DNA of 64,000 bases. Source: Bradyrhizobium sp. LMTR 3 (lineage in GTDB: Bacteria > Pseudomonadota > Alphaproteobacteria > Rhizobiales > Xanthobacteraceae). Every line of letters starts with the position of its first letter. The stretch's first letter is position 1. Below the pieces are notes generated by a model. That model saw only the letters and a program-made list of their open reading frames with translations. It was not told the DNA's origin and did not search any database. The position numbers and the translations under genes are program-made. Shown here piece after piece: positions 19,197 through 27,363 of this stretch. The stretch spans positions 124,001 through 188,000 of the forward strand of contig NZ_MAXC01000001.1 in the NCBI RefSeq assembly GCF_001693485.1. The letters are read 5' to 3'.

Positions 19197-22100
19197 CTAC
19201 GCCCGCACCACTGCGGGCGGAAACACGATCTCGATCAGCGTGCCGGAGCGGCCGCCGGTCTTGATCTGGAATTTGGCGTGGTTGGCTTCGACGAGCGCCT
19301 TGGTGAGCGACAGGCTGACGGCCGCGCTCTCGGACTGATCCGACGGCGCCCGCGTGCGGAACGGCTCCAGCGCGGCGGCGACTTCGTTGTCGTTGAGGCC
19401 GTGGCCGGTGTCGCGGACCCGCAGCATCACCTCGCCGAAATCGGACAGCGCGGTCGAGACGATGACCTGGCCGCCGGCATTGGCGAGATGGATCGAATTG
19501 CCGATCAGGTTCAGCGTGATCTGGCGCAACGCCCGCGCGTCCGCGATCACAGGCGGCAGCGTGTGCGCGAGCGAAGTGCGGATGATGATGCGCTCGCGAT
19601 TGGCCTGCGGCTGCATCACCGCCACGCAGCTCTCGACCAGCTCGTTGAGATTCTGGTTGGTGAAGGCGAGATCGAGCTTGCCGGTTTCGATTCGGCTGAG
19701 ATCGAGCAGGGCGTTGACGATGGCGATGACGTGTTCGCCGGCGGCGCGGATGTCCTTCATGTATTCGCGGTAACGCTCGTTGCCGAGCGCGCCGAAACGC
19801 TCCCCGATCATCACTTCGGCAAAGCCGATGATGGCGTTCAGCGGCGTTCGCACCTCGTGGCTGATCCGGGCCAGCACGTCGGCCTTGGCGTTGGCGGCGC
19901 GTTCCGCCAGCCGCCGCGCCTCGCGCAACTCACTCTCGATCTTCCTGGCCTGCGAGAGATCGCGGAACACCGCGAAGAAATTCGGGCCGTCCGGGCGGGT
20001 ACGGCCGATGGTCATCGACAGCGGAATGATGCCGCCCTTGCTTTCGCGGCCGAGCACCTCGCGGCCGTGATCGAGCAGGCTTTCGACGCCGGAGGCCTTG
20101 ATGCCGGCGAGATATTCGAACACGCCGTGCTGGCTTTCTGGCGCAAAGAGATCGGCGAGATTGCGTTGGACCAGTTCGTCGCCGTCATAGCCGAACAGCG
20201 CTTCGGCGCTGCGGTTGGCTGTATGGATGTTGCCTTCGGCATCGAACATCAGGAGGCCTTCGGCTGTGGTGTCGAGGATGGCGGCGAGTTCTTCGGCATT
20301 GGCATGGCCGACATCGGACGGTTCGGGGATGTCCAGCTCCGCTACCGGCTCGGCTTGCGAGATGGCGGCCGCGATCGCCGCGCCCTCATGGCGCGTGGTC
20401 GAGAAGATCAGGGCCAGCGCCGAATCGCCGTCCCATGAAATCGTGTGGAGGCGGGCCTCGGCCGCCGATGACGGCGCGTCTGCATCCGCAGGCCCGCTTG
20501 CGGAAATCGTCACCGGTCTGCCGGTGTCCGATGTCGAGGACGCATTCGACGTGCCGGGTTCGACATAGAGCGCGTCGAGGCCGCCGGCCTCTTCCAGCGC
20601 ATGCAGGCTGGCATAGCCCATCTGCGTCAGGAAGGCGGGGTTGGCATACAGCAGGCGGTCGAGCCGGTAGATCAGGATGCCGACGGGCAAGAGATCGAGT
20701 AGCGCCTTGTCGCGGGTGGCTTCGCCATGCGCGGGCGGTTCGGGCGGCGCCAGCCATTCGGGCGGCTCGCCGGCTGGTTCGCGCGCGAACGATGCGACGG
20801 TTGGTTCAAAGATCGTTTCACCGGTGACGTTCGGCACCGCCTCGTTGCCATTCTCGGTGTCGAGCCGCGCCGACAATTGCCGTGCGAGTTCGTCGAAGGC
20901 GCTGTTTTCGACCGGCGTCAGCGACAGCGGCTTCGCCTCGCCGGGGGCGCGGAATGGCACCACGTTGGGAGCGTCTGCGGGCCATTCCGTCACGATGTCC
21001 TTCAAGGCTTCGTTGGCGCTTTCCTCGACGCTTTGCTCGACGGCTTCCTTGGGAGGTTCCACGGGCGTTTCCAAATCGTTTTGATGTGAAGTCTCGGCAG
21101 TAATCGGTTCGGGCAAATCGTCGACCAAGGGCGGTGCAACGCCCGTGGGCTTTAGAAATTCCGGGGCGGGCGGTTCTTGCGGCGTTGCTGTCTCGCCGGA
21201 CAATTCCGCCAGGCGCAGGGCGGCGAGCCGGGCCAGCGCATCGAAATCGCGGCAGACGCCAAAGCCGCGATAGCCGATGAAATTCCGCTGCCCGTCGAAG
21301 ATCGGCAAACCGGACAGTTCAACCGGCAGCGTGCCGCCGCCATCGACCGGCCAGTTCAGCACGATGCCGCTCCAGGTCGCGCATGTGGCGAACGCCTTCA
21401 TCACCCGCCCGTCGGGATCGAGCGCAAATCTCTCGGCGATCTCGCGCCATGGCCGCCCGAAGCCGGCGGTGGTGCGCGGGCCGATCAGGCCGGTGAATTC
21501 GTCGGTGCCGAGCGTGAAGCAGCCTTCCCGATCCATCTGCCAGGTGAAGCGGAGCGGCAGGCGGCGGGTCGGCTGCCTGGCGAATGCTTCGAGCGCCGGG
21601 AATGGCATGCATGGAGCGGGGGCAGTCGGGGCCGGCTCCTCCGCGGCGGCAGGCTCGGCAAACGCATCGAACAGGGCAAACTCGGCGGGCGCTTCGCCCG
21701 ATTGCGCCGGCTGTTCGTAATCGGGAGCCGGCTGCGGCGCTTGCTCCGTGACGGGCGCGCTCGGCTGCGAGGCTGGCGTTGACGCTGTCGCCTCGGGCCG
21801 CATCTCGCTCTCGGGTGGCTCATGCGCCCGCGCCGGCCGCGGCGCGATCAGCGCGATGTCGCCGGCGGCGATCAGGACACCATGGCTGCCATTGGGAAAG
21901 TCGAATCGCGAACAGCCGCAGGTCGCAAGCATGCCGGGCGCCGCGCCAAACCCCTGTAGCCGCTCCAGGCGGATGGCGCCGTTGGCGAGCAGCCGTCCTG
22001 CGAGCCGCGCGATCTGCCGCCGGTGCCGGTCGGCCGGTCCGAAGGTCTTCTCAGTAAGGGCTGCGGCGCTGGCGGCGCCGAACAGGCGGGCGCCGGCCGG

Positions 22101-22220
22101 ATTGGCCCACAGGATCCGCCTGCCGTCGGCCGTCCACAGCCATGCTGGCAGGGGGCTCGCCGCATAGGCCGCCAATCGCGGATCGCTCCGCGCCCGCCAC
22201 TGAAATTCCGCGTCCTTCAT
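19197..22220 (-). CDS. Multi-PAS sensor histidine kinase (PdhS/PleC-like)
   Basis: 1007 residues without clear membrane helices. An N-terminal PAS-like domain (WLWTADGRRILWANPAGARLF, about 28-48) is followed by long acidic, proline-rich linkers, further PAS-type segments (LIYRLDRLLYANPAF; AEGLLMFDAEGNIHTANRSA), then HisKA with H788 in ISHEVRTPLNAIIGF and a HATPase domain with N box LNLIGNSIHLA and G box RDTGHGLND. The dimerisation motif resembles the PleC/DivJ/PdhS kinases that phosphorylate DivK in alphaproteobacteria, and large soluble PAS-rich members of that group exist. That assignment is tentative. A CtrA-like box stands about 55 bases upstream. Confidence 0.85.
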   Translation of the reverse strand: MKDAEFQWRARSDPRLAAYAASPLPAWLWTADGRRILWANPAGARLFGAASAAALTEKTFGPADRHRRQIARLAGRLLANGAIRLERLQGFGAAPGMLATCGCSRFDFPNGSHGVLIAAGDIALIAPRPARAHEPPESEMRPEATASTPASQPSAPVTEQAPQPAPDYEQPAQSGEAPAEFALFDAFAEPAAAEEPAPTAPAPCMPFPALEAFARQPTRRLPLRFTWQMDREGCFTLGTDEFTGLIGPRTTAGFGRPWREIAERFALDPDGRVMKAFATCATWSGIVLNWPVDGGGTLPVELSGLPIFDGQRNFIGYRGFGVCRDFDALARLAALRLAELSGETATPQEPPAPEFLKPTGVAPPLVDDLPEPITAETSHQNDLETPVEPPKEAVEQSVEESANEALKDIVTEWPADAPNVVPFRAPGEAKPLSLTPVENSAFDELARQLSARLDTENGNEAVPNVTGETIFEPTVASFAREPAGEPPEWLAPPEPPAHGEATRDKALLDLLPVGILIYRLDRLLYANPAFLTQMGYASLHALEEAGGLDALYVEPGTSNASSTSDTGRPVTISASGPADADAPSSAAEARLHTISWDGDSALALIFSTTRHEGAAIAAAISQAEPVAELDIPEPSDVGHANAEELAAILDTTAEGLLMFDAEGNIHTANRSAEALFGYDGDELVQRNLADLFAPESQHGVFEYLAGIKASGVESLLDHGREVLGRESKGGIIPLSMTIGRTRPDGPNFFAVFRDLSQARKIESELREARRLAERAANAKADVLARISHEVRTPLNAIIGFAEVMIGERFGALGNERYREYMKDIRAAGEHVIAIVNALLDLSRIETGKLDLAFTNQNLNELVESCVAVMQPQANRERIIIRTSLAHTLPPVIADARALRQITLNLIGNSIHLANAGGQVIVSTALSDFGEVMLRVRDTGHGLNDNEVAAALEPFRTRAPSDQSESAAVSLSLTKALVEANHAKFQIKTGGRSGTLIEIVFPPAVVRA

Positions 22221-22272
22221 CGCAACTACATGACGTCCGGTGTCACGATCGGCAGCCAGAATGCCGATAACG

Positions 22273-22287
22273 TTAAGGGATCGTTAC
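22273..22287. promoter_or_regulatory. CtrA-like box (TTAA-N7-TTAC)
   Basis: TTAAGGGATCGTTAC fits the full CtrA consensus TTAA-N7-TTAA with one mismatch. It lies in the 290-base divergent region, 53-67 bases before the histidine kinase start and about 225 bases before the first phasin gene. A motif of this size arises by chance, so this is only a candidate. Confidence 0.35.
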
Positions 22288-22510
22288 TATCGCAAGCCGG
22301 CGGTGGCAGGTCCACGGCCCGGCCGGTCGGCAGTGATTTAAGCGGCGGATAACCTTAACCCCGGCTGGACCCTTTGGCTGGCCGCCGCGTTGGGTGGTTG
22401 CAAACGGCCGTCAAGGGTTCAACGGGGAACCTCCCCGGCGCCGCATCCGTCCCCGGAGCGGCCCCTGACGGTATCCGGACGCAATCCCAGCCAATGCAAA
22501 GGAACGCACC

Positions 22511-22894
22511 ATGAGTGACGAAGTGCGAGACCGTTTCGAGATACCCAAGGAAATGCGATCGATGGCGGAAGCGAGCCTGGAGCAGGCCCGCAAGACGTTT
22601 GAGAAATTCGTCGCCGCCGCGCAGACCACCGCCGATACCATCGAGGAGCGCAATGCCACGGTGCGCGAGGGCGCCAAGGATGTCAGGCAGAAGGCCGTCG
22701 CCTATGCCGAGAAGAACGTGCAGGGCTCGCTCGACTACGCGCAGTCGCTTCTGAAGGCCAAGGATCTGGCCGAGGTAACGCGGCTGCACAGCGAATATGT
22801 GCAGGGGCAAATGCGTGTGCTGGCGGAGCAGGCCAGCGAAATGAGCCAGATCGTCGGCAAGGCCGCCATGGGTGCGGCGAAGCCGAAAGGCTGA
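22511..22894 (+). CDS. Phasin family protein
   Basis: 127 residues, no signal peptide, almost wholly helical with coiled-coil character. The Phasin_2 pattern is visible: VRDRFEIPKEMRSMAEASLEQ at the start, EKFVAAAQTTADTIE in the middle, and SLDYAQSLLKAKDLAEV near the end of the domain. Phasins coat polyhydroxyalkanoate granules and set their size. AAAGGA precedes the start. A second phasin gene follows 257 bases later on the same strand. Confidence 0.88.
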   Translation: MSDEVRDRFEIPKEMRSMAEASLEQARKTFEKFVAAAQTTADTIEERNATVREGAKDVRQKAVAYAEKNVQGSLDYAQSLLKAKDLAEVTRLHSEYVQGQMRVLAEQASEMSQIVGKAAMGAAKPKG

Positions 22895-23151
22895 CCCCCT
22901 GCAGCGGGCAGTATTGCAACCGCCAAATGGACCGGCTGGAACGCGCATCCGGTGCGGGTTCCCCATGTGGCGTCGCACCAGAAATTGCAGTGCGTTGCAC
23001 AAATTTGACACGATATGGGTGCTTATTGGGCGAGCCCGTGGATGGGCAACTTCCGTGAGTGCGTGTGTACGTGATCCCTTTCGGCGTCCCGGTCATCCGC
23101 CCGGCACCGCCAGGGAAACATCGATTAACCCCATTGTGAAGGATGCAAGCC

Positions 23152-23586
23152 GTGACCAGCTCCACCGATCCCTTCTCCGCCGCCATCATTCCCTTTGAAG
23201 TTCCCGAGCAGATGCGCGCACTCGCCGAAAAGGGCGTTTCGCAGGCCCGCGACAGCTACGCCAAGTTCAAGGATGCAGCCGAAACCCATAACGGCACCAT
23301 CGAGGCCGTGTTCACCACGGCCAGCAAGGGCGCCGGCGAGTACAACGCCAAGCTGATCGAGTTCTTCAAGGCCAACACCTCGTCCTCGCTCGATTTCGCG
23401 CAGGAGCTACTCGGCGTGAAGACGCCGGCGGCAGCGCTCGAGCTGTGGACCGCGCACGCCAAGAAGCAGTACGAGACCTTCACCGCGCAGGCCAAGGAGC
23501 TTGCCGAACTTGGCCAGAAGGTTGCGACCGAGACTGTCGAGCCGATCAAGGCCTCCGCCTCGAAGTACTACAAGCCCGCCGCCTGA
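23152..23586 (+). CDS. Phasin family protein
   Basis: 144 residues from GTG 23152. This start is preferred over ATG 23143 because GAAGGA ends 8 bases before the GTG, while it overlaps the ATG. Phasin_2 features: PFEVPEQMRALAEKGVSQAR, YAKFKDAAETHNGTIE, and SLDFAQELLGVKTPAAALELW. Helical throughout, with a Lys/Ala-rich end. Likely polyhydroxyalkanoate granule coat protein, paralogous to the upstream one. A strong terminator follows 20 bases after the stop. Confidence 0.9.
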   Translation: MTSSTDPFSAAIIPFEVPEQMRALAEKGVSQARDSYAKFKDAAETHNGTIEAVFTTASKGAGEYNAKLIEFFKANTSSSLDFAQELLGVKTPAAALELWTAHAKKQYETFTAQAKELAELGQKVATETVEPIKASASKYYKPAA

Positions 23587-23605
23587 TCGGCCCGCATCGC
23601 CAACG

Positions 23606-23638
23606 AAAAGCCCGGGCGAAAGCGGCCCGGGCTTTTTG
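23606..23638 (+). terminator. Rho-independent terminator after the phasin gene
   Basis: GC-rich hairpin AGCCCGGGC / GCCCGGGCT with a short loop, followed by TTTTT, 20-50 bases after the phasin stop codon. Confidence 0.88.
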
Positions 23639-23800
23639 CTGTCCCAAGAGACTTTTTGTCGGGCTCCGGCGCGGCCCGCACATGAACGCAACAGGCACCC
23701 GAAACGACTATAAATCGGATGCTTCCCGGCCTTGCCAAAGGCCGGCGTTGCTCCTAGTTTCCGGCCCATTCGCGACCCCCTTTTGGGCCCGCGTGAGGAT

Positions 23801-23877
23801 GCAGTTGTAGCTCAGTTGGTTAGAGCGCCTGTCTGTGGAACAGGAGGTCGGTGGTTCGAGCCCACCCAACTGTACCA
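23801..23877 (+). tRNA. tRNA-His (anticodon GTG)
   Basis: 77 bases with an encoded CCA. Acceptor GCAGTTG pairs with CAACTGT (G1-U72 wobble). The anticodon stem CCTGT/ACAGG encloses loop CTGTGGA, giving anticodon GTG (His). T arm is GGTGG-TTCGAGC-CCACC. The base before G1 is T, so the extra G-1 that marks most bacterial tRNA-His is not encoded, and position 73 is A rather than C. Both agree with the known unusual tRNA-His of many alphaproteobacteria. Confidence 0.95.
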
Positions 23878-24006
23878 GCTTTCACTCCCGTGAATTGCCG
23901 CTGGCCTGCCGCGACACTCGTGCTGTGGCGCGTTGTCCAGCCGTGCTTGCCAAGCCCCACCCGTTCACCCACTATTTCCGGGAATCATTGCGGCTTGGGG
24001 GAATTC

Positions 24007-24309
24007 ATGGCGATCTTTCGGATCGAAAAACTTCAGCTCGGATTGTTGCTTGCCGCCGCACTCGCGGTTTCGATCTCGCCCGCCGTCAGTCAGACCTACA
24101 CACCCGAACAGGAGCAGGCTTGCACCGGGGACGCATTCCGCCTCTGCAGCTCCGATATCCCTGACATCAGCCGCGTCACCGCCTGCATGGTGCGCAACAA
24201 GTCGCAGCTCTCGCCGGCTTGCCGGGCGCACTTCCGTCCCGAGTCCGATGAAATCACGGCCCGGCCCGTGGGCCGGCCGACCGTGATCCGGCCGGCACCC
24301 CCGCGCTAG
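24007..24309 (+). CDS. Small cysteine-containing secreted protein with possible premature stop
   Basis: 100 residues from ATG 24007. A signal peptide (GLLLAAALAVSISPAVSQ) is followed by a short domain with a CTGDAFRLCSSDIPD...VTACMVRN...SPACRAHF pattern, that is four cysteines suited to two disulfides, as seen in small periplasmic proteins of Bradyrhizobium. After the TAG at 24307 the same frame continues for 17 sense codons (Ala/Lys/Pro-rich) to TGA at 24361, which suggests the stop is a recent nonsense change or is read through. Function unknown. Confidence 0.72.
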   Translation: MAIFRIEKLQLGLLLAAALAVSISPAVSQTYTPEQEQACTGDAFRLCSSDIPDISRVTACMVRNKSQLSPACRAHFRPESDEITARPVGRPTVIRPAPPR

Positions 24310-24462
24310 GCCGCTGCTGCCAAGCCGCGCAACGCCAAAAAGCCGAAAAAGCCCGCGATCTGACGGCGGCGCGCCCGTTTCAAGGTCGCTTTTCGCGACA
24401 GACTGACGCTTGCCAGCGGCCGATTCAGTGAACATCTCCCATGGGGAAGAGGAGAGGGTTCA

Positions 24463-24792
24463 TTGATAGATCACAGTAAAGAACTCGACCGGCATTTTGC
24501 CTGGTTCGAGAGGAAGCTGCCGCCGGGGCCGGCGAAGTTCGTCGGCTGGGTGCGCAAACCGTCGTCCATCTACGTCCGAGTACCACTCGCCATACTCCTG
24601 GTCGTCGGCGGCTTTCTCAGCTTCCTGCCGGTGCTCGGGCTCTGGATGCTGCCGCTCGGACTCCTTTTGTTCGCGCAGGACATCCCGCCGCTGCAGAAGC
24701 CGTTGGCGCTGGGCCTTGGATGGATCGAGCGCAAATGGCTCGAACGTCAGCGCGCAAAGCTCGAACGCGAGCGCGCAAAGAGTGTGCAATGA
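24463..24792 (+). CDS. Small conserved membrane protein, function unknown
   Basis: 109 residues from TTG 24463, preceded by GGAGAGGG. One long hydrophobic stretch (about 38-70, VPLAILLVVGGFLSFLPVLG and LPLGLLLFAQD) can form two short helices or a hairpin. It is flanked by an N-terminal amphipathic part (HFAWFERKLPPGPAKFVGW) and a very basic C-terminal helix (WIERKWLERQRAKLERERAK) that should lie on the membrane or bind acidic partners. I recognise no functional domain. It lies between the small secreted protein and ParA on the same strand. Confidence 0.65.
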   Translation: MIDHSKELDRHFAWFERKLPPGPAKFVGWVRKPSSIYVRVPLAILLVVGGFLSFLPVLGLWMLPLGLLLFAQDIPPLQKPLALGLGWIERKWLERQRAKLERERAKSVQ

Positions 24793-24814
24793 GCCAGGCA
24801 AGGCGGGCTTTTCC

Positions 24815-24934
24815 GATTCCTTCTCGCGTCACCGGGGTTGCACGGTGTGACTCAAAAACCAGCCTTATTGGCAATTAAGTGGCTTCATCACGGCGGGTGA
24901 TAAATTTTTCTTTCACGAATCACCGCGCTGATTC
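24815..24934. promoter_or_regulatory. ParA upstream region with four GANTC sites and an inverted repeat
   Basis: Four GANTC sites (the CcrM methylase target in alphaproteobacteria) lie in 120 bases: 24815, 24849, 24917 and 24930. The last two are the arms of an inverted repeat, GAATCA-N6-TGATTC (24917-24934), 36 bases before the ParA start. GANTC sites are usually sparse in such genomes, so methylation-dependent expression is possible but unproven. Confidence 0.4.
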
Positions 24935-24969
24935 ATTTTCGGTTTCTGGGGTCAACTGGAGGCCAAGAT

Positions 24970-25650
24970 ATGAACGTAATTGTTTTCGCATCACGTAAGG
25001 GGGGCTCGGGAAAGAGTACCCTGGCTGCTCACCTCGCTGCCCATGTTCACAAGGCAACGAAGCCTATCCTGCTCGTCGATGCCGATCCGCAAGGGTCACT
25101 TACGCTCTGGCACAAATTGCGCGGCACCAACGAGCCGCCGATCAAGGCCGCGGTGAATTCCGTCAGCGGCATCGTCGCTGCCGCCAAGCGCGACGGCATC
25201 GAATGGGTGTTCATCGACACCCCGCCGAATTTGTCGGCCGTCGTCGACGATGCGATCCGCAACGCCACCATGGTGATCATTCCGGCGCGGCCCGGCGTGT
25301 TCGACGTCAACGCGGTGCAGGAAACCATTCAGACCTGCCGTTCGGCGCGCAAGCCCTACGCGGTCGTGATCAACGGCGCGCCTGCCGAACGCGACGGCGC
25401 CGAGAGCCGCATCGTCAGCATCGCGCGTGAAGCGCTGGCGAAATTCCGCGCGCCGGTGTGGAGCGGTCAGATCACCAACCGCGCCGATCTGATCATGGCG
25501 CTGAGCCAGGGCGAAGGCGCCCGCGAATACTACGCGGAAGGCCGGGCGGCTGCGGAGATCAGCAGGCTGTGGGGCGCGATCGAACGTTCGATCAAGGCAA
25601 TTCGCGGAACGGCGTCGGCATCGGGCGCCATGCACAAGCAGGCGGCGTAA
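24970..25650 (+). CDS. ParA/MinD-type ATPase (orphan)
   Basis: 226 residues. The deviant Walker A box KGGSGKST (K10 signature lysine, K15) opens the protein, the switch I region is VDADPQGSLTLW, and Walker B is FIDTPP near residue 82. This is the short ParA form without an N-terminal DNA-binding domain, found on chromosomes and small plasmids. No parB or centromere-like repeats are seen beside it, so it may position another cargo or membrane complex. The start has GGAGG 7-8 bases upstream. A terminator follows. Confidence 0.85.
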   Translation: MNVIVFASRKGGSGKSTLAAHLAAHVHKATKPILLVDADPQGSLTLWHKLRGTNEPPIKAAVNSVSGIVAAAKRDGIEWVFIDTPPNLSAVVDDAIRNATMVIIPARPGVFDVNAVQETIQTCRSARKPYAVVINGAPAERDGAESRIVSIAREALAKFRAPVWSGQITNRADLIMALSQGEGAREYYAEGRAAAEISRLWGAIERSIKAIRGTASASGAMHKQAA

Positions 25651-25684
25651 CAACGCCGTTCTCGATCTGCCGGACTGATAAAAG

Positions 25685-25714
25685 AACGCGCGGGCTCCGC
25701 GCGTTTTTCTTTTT
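25685..25714 (+). terminator. Rho-independent terminator after parA-like gene
   Basis: Perfect stem AACGCGCG / CGCGCGTT with a five-base loop followed by a T-rich tract, 35 bases after the stop codon. Confidence 0.85.
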
Positions 25715-25730
25715 GGGGAGCTGTTTCGCA

Positions 25731-25827
25731 GTCATTCCGGGGCGCGAAGCGAACCCGGAATCTCGAGATTCCCCGATGCGCAATTGCGCATCTGAGGTCT
25801 GGTGCTAACGCACCATCCCGGAATGAC
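25731..25827. repeat. Intergenic palindromic repeat, family C
   Basis: Ends are GTCATTCCGG and CCGGAATGAC, with inner CGGAATCTCGAGATTCC and TGGTGCTAACGCACCA hairpins. Other copies at 30564-30642 and 55106-55207. This copy carries an insertion around CGATGCGCAATTGCGCATC. Confidence 0.85.
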
Positions 25828-25833
25828 ATTGCC

Positions 25834-25968
25834 CTACGCCACCATCAGCACGTAGAACACGACGACCGGCGACAGCGTCAGGATCACCGACCAGATGCCG
25901 ACGGCCCACAGAATGTCCTCGGTTGAAAAGCCCTGTTGTCCAGGAATGCCGTTGTTTTCAAAATGCAC
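25834..25968 (-). CDS. Small single-span membrane protein, function unknown
   Basis: 44 residues from GTG 25968, preceded by a G-rich stretch on the minus strand. The first 16 residues are polar (HFENNGIPGQQGFSTED), the rest is one membrane helix (ILWAVGIWSVILTLSPVVVF). The frame continues upstream to 26112 without a better start. Divergent, across about 230 bases, from another small membrane protein. No family recognised. Confidence 0.5.
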   Translation of the reverse strand: MHFENNGIPGQQGFSTEDILWAVGIWSVILTLSPVVVFYVLMVA

Positions 25969-26200
25969 GACGCGCCCCCGCGTTTTTCTGTTGTATGGGG
26001 ATGTGGATACGCGAACGGCTTTAAAGGCCGGTTGCGATTTAGCTTGCATTTGACCGCATCCGCTACCGCCGATTAACCGCCGCCATGCCTGGTTAACATT
26101 CCCTGACTGCACGGCGTCAAAGTCGACCGAAGCCTCGCCCGTAACGTTAGAATTTTATGCGTATGAATCTCCCGCTCAGAAAAACGACGGGGGAAAAGCG

Positions 26201-26341
26201 ATGGGCACTCACGACAAGAAATTTCCGATTGCGGCGTACGCCCAGAGCATGCACGACGTTCTTCTGGTGTCGTCATTCGCCGCCTGGGCGATGCTGCTCG
26301 GCTTCGCGCCCGTGATGGCCTATCGCCTGCTGGTCAGCTAA
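26201..26341 (+). CDS. Small membrane protein, function unknown
   Basis: 46 residues (begins MGTHDKKFPIAAYAQ) with a GGGGGAAAAG ribosome site 5 bases before ATG 26201. Residues 18-45 form a hydrophobic segment (VLLVSSFAAWAMLLGFAPVM). It was found by reading the frame directly; coding potential is supported by the strong ribosome site, the divergent small membrane gene and GC-rich third positions. Function unknown. Confidence 0.55.
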   Translation: MGTHDKKFPIAAYAQSMHDVLLVSSFAAWAMLLGFAPVMAYRLLVS

Positions 26342-26349
26342 TTCCATTT

Positions 26350-26377
26350 CTCCCTCTCGCCATCGGGCGAGAGGGAG
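26350..26377. terminator. Bidirectional hairpin between convergent genes
   Basis: CTCCCTCTCGCC and GGGCGAGAGGGAG form a strong stem between the stop of the small membrane gene and the stop of the DapA-family gene. T tracts are short on both sides. Confidence 0.6.
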
Positions 26378-26389
26378 CCGATGCCATCC

Positions 26390-27322
26390 TTAAGCCCGCC
26401 GCAAAAGCTGTGGCCTGCGCCGCTCGATCTCCTCGTCGAGCAACGCCGCCAACTCTGCGCTTATCTCCACCATCGGCAGGCGAACCTCGGCGCTGTCGAT
26501 CAGTCCGTTGCGCGCCAGCCAGTATTTTGCAGGCGCCGGGCTCGGCTCGGCGAACAACAGCCGGGTCAGCCGGGAGAGCTCCTTCCAGCGCGCCCGCGCG
26601 CCGTCGCGGTCGCCCTGCGCGAGCAGCGTCCGCAGCGATGCGAAGGCCTCGGTCTCCAGATGCGCCGACAACAGGATCGCGCCATCGGCACCGTCGGCGA
26701 GCGCGTCGTGATACTCCGCGTCTTCGCCGGTCAGCACGCGAAAGCCTGCTGGCCGTCTCGCCAGAAGGTCGATCGACTGCGCGCGGTCGGCGCCGCAATC
26801 CTTCATGCCGACGATGTTTGGATGCAAGGCAAGCTGCAGCAGCGTCTCATTGGTGAGGCTGACGCCTGTCCGGTAGGGAATGTTGTAGAGCACGATCGGC
26901 CATGAGGCGTGATCGGCGAGCGCGGCGAAGTGCTGCACGAGGCCGCGCTGCGACGGCCGGATGTAATAGGGGCTCGCGATCAGATAGCCGTCGATCGGCC
27001 AGGTCGCTGTCTCATCCAACGCATCGAGCATCTTCGCGGTGGAGGCGCCGGACAGGCCGAGCAGGATCGGCAAGTGGCGCCGGCTGGCGGAGAGCTCGCT
27101 CTGCGTCAGCGTCACCAGCCGCTCGAGTTCGTCTGCGCGGAGCGACATGCCTTCGCCCGACGTCGCCGCGAGAATGAAGCCGTCGACGGGGCCAGCCGCA
27201 TAGTGTCGGACGAGCCGGCGCAGCGACGCCTCGTCGAGTTCGCCGTCGCGAAACGGTGTGATCAGCGGCAGCCACAGGCCGTGCAGGCGGCTTGCCAGGT
27301 CGTTGGTCGAAGGGGCAGTCAT
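26390..27322 (-). CDS. DapA-family (dihydrodipicolinate synthase/N-acetylneuraminate lyase) aldolase
   Basis: 310 residues, class I aldolase TIM barrel. The Schiff-base lysine is K174 in IVGMKDCGAD and the general tyrosine is Y150 in VLYNIPYRTGV. The substrate loop reads ATSGEG in place of the usual GTTGE, and a 4-hydroxy-tetrahydrodipicolinate synthase role is not certain; the family also contains keto-acid aldolases and dehydratases. The true biosynthetic dapA of such genomes usually sits next to smpB, which is not here. A terminator-like hairpin stands just upstream of the start. Confidence 0.8.
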   Translation of the reverse strand: MTAPSTNDLASRLHGLWLPLITPFRDGELDEASLRRLVRHYAAGPVDGFILAATSGEGMSLRADELERLVTLTQSELSASRRHLPILLGLSGASTAKMLDALDETATWPIDGYLIASPYYIRPSQRGLVQHFAALADHASWPIVLYNIPYRTGVSLTNETLLQLALHPNIVGMKDCGADRAQSIDLLARRPAGFRVLTGEDAEYHDALADGADGAILLSAHLETEAFASLRTLLAQGDRDGARARWKELSRLTRLLFAEPSPAPAKYWLARNGLIDSAEVRLPMVEISAELAALLDEEIERRRPQLLRRA

Positions 27323-27363
27323 CGTTCCATCTCCTCTTGGGGTAAGCCGGAGACGGGACCAAC

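Noticed and set aside
26390..27322. The biosynthetic dapA
   Set aside because: The substrate loop differs from GTTGE, and no smpB or other lysine genes are close; left as DapA family.
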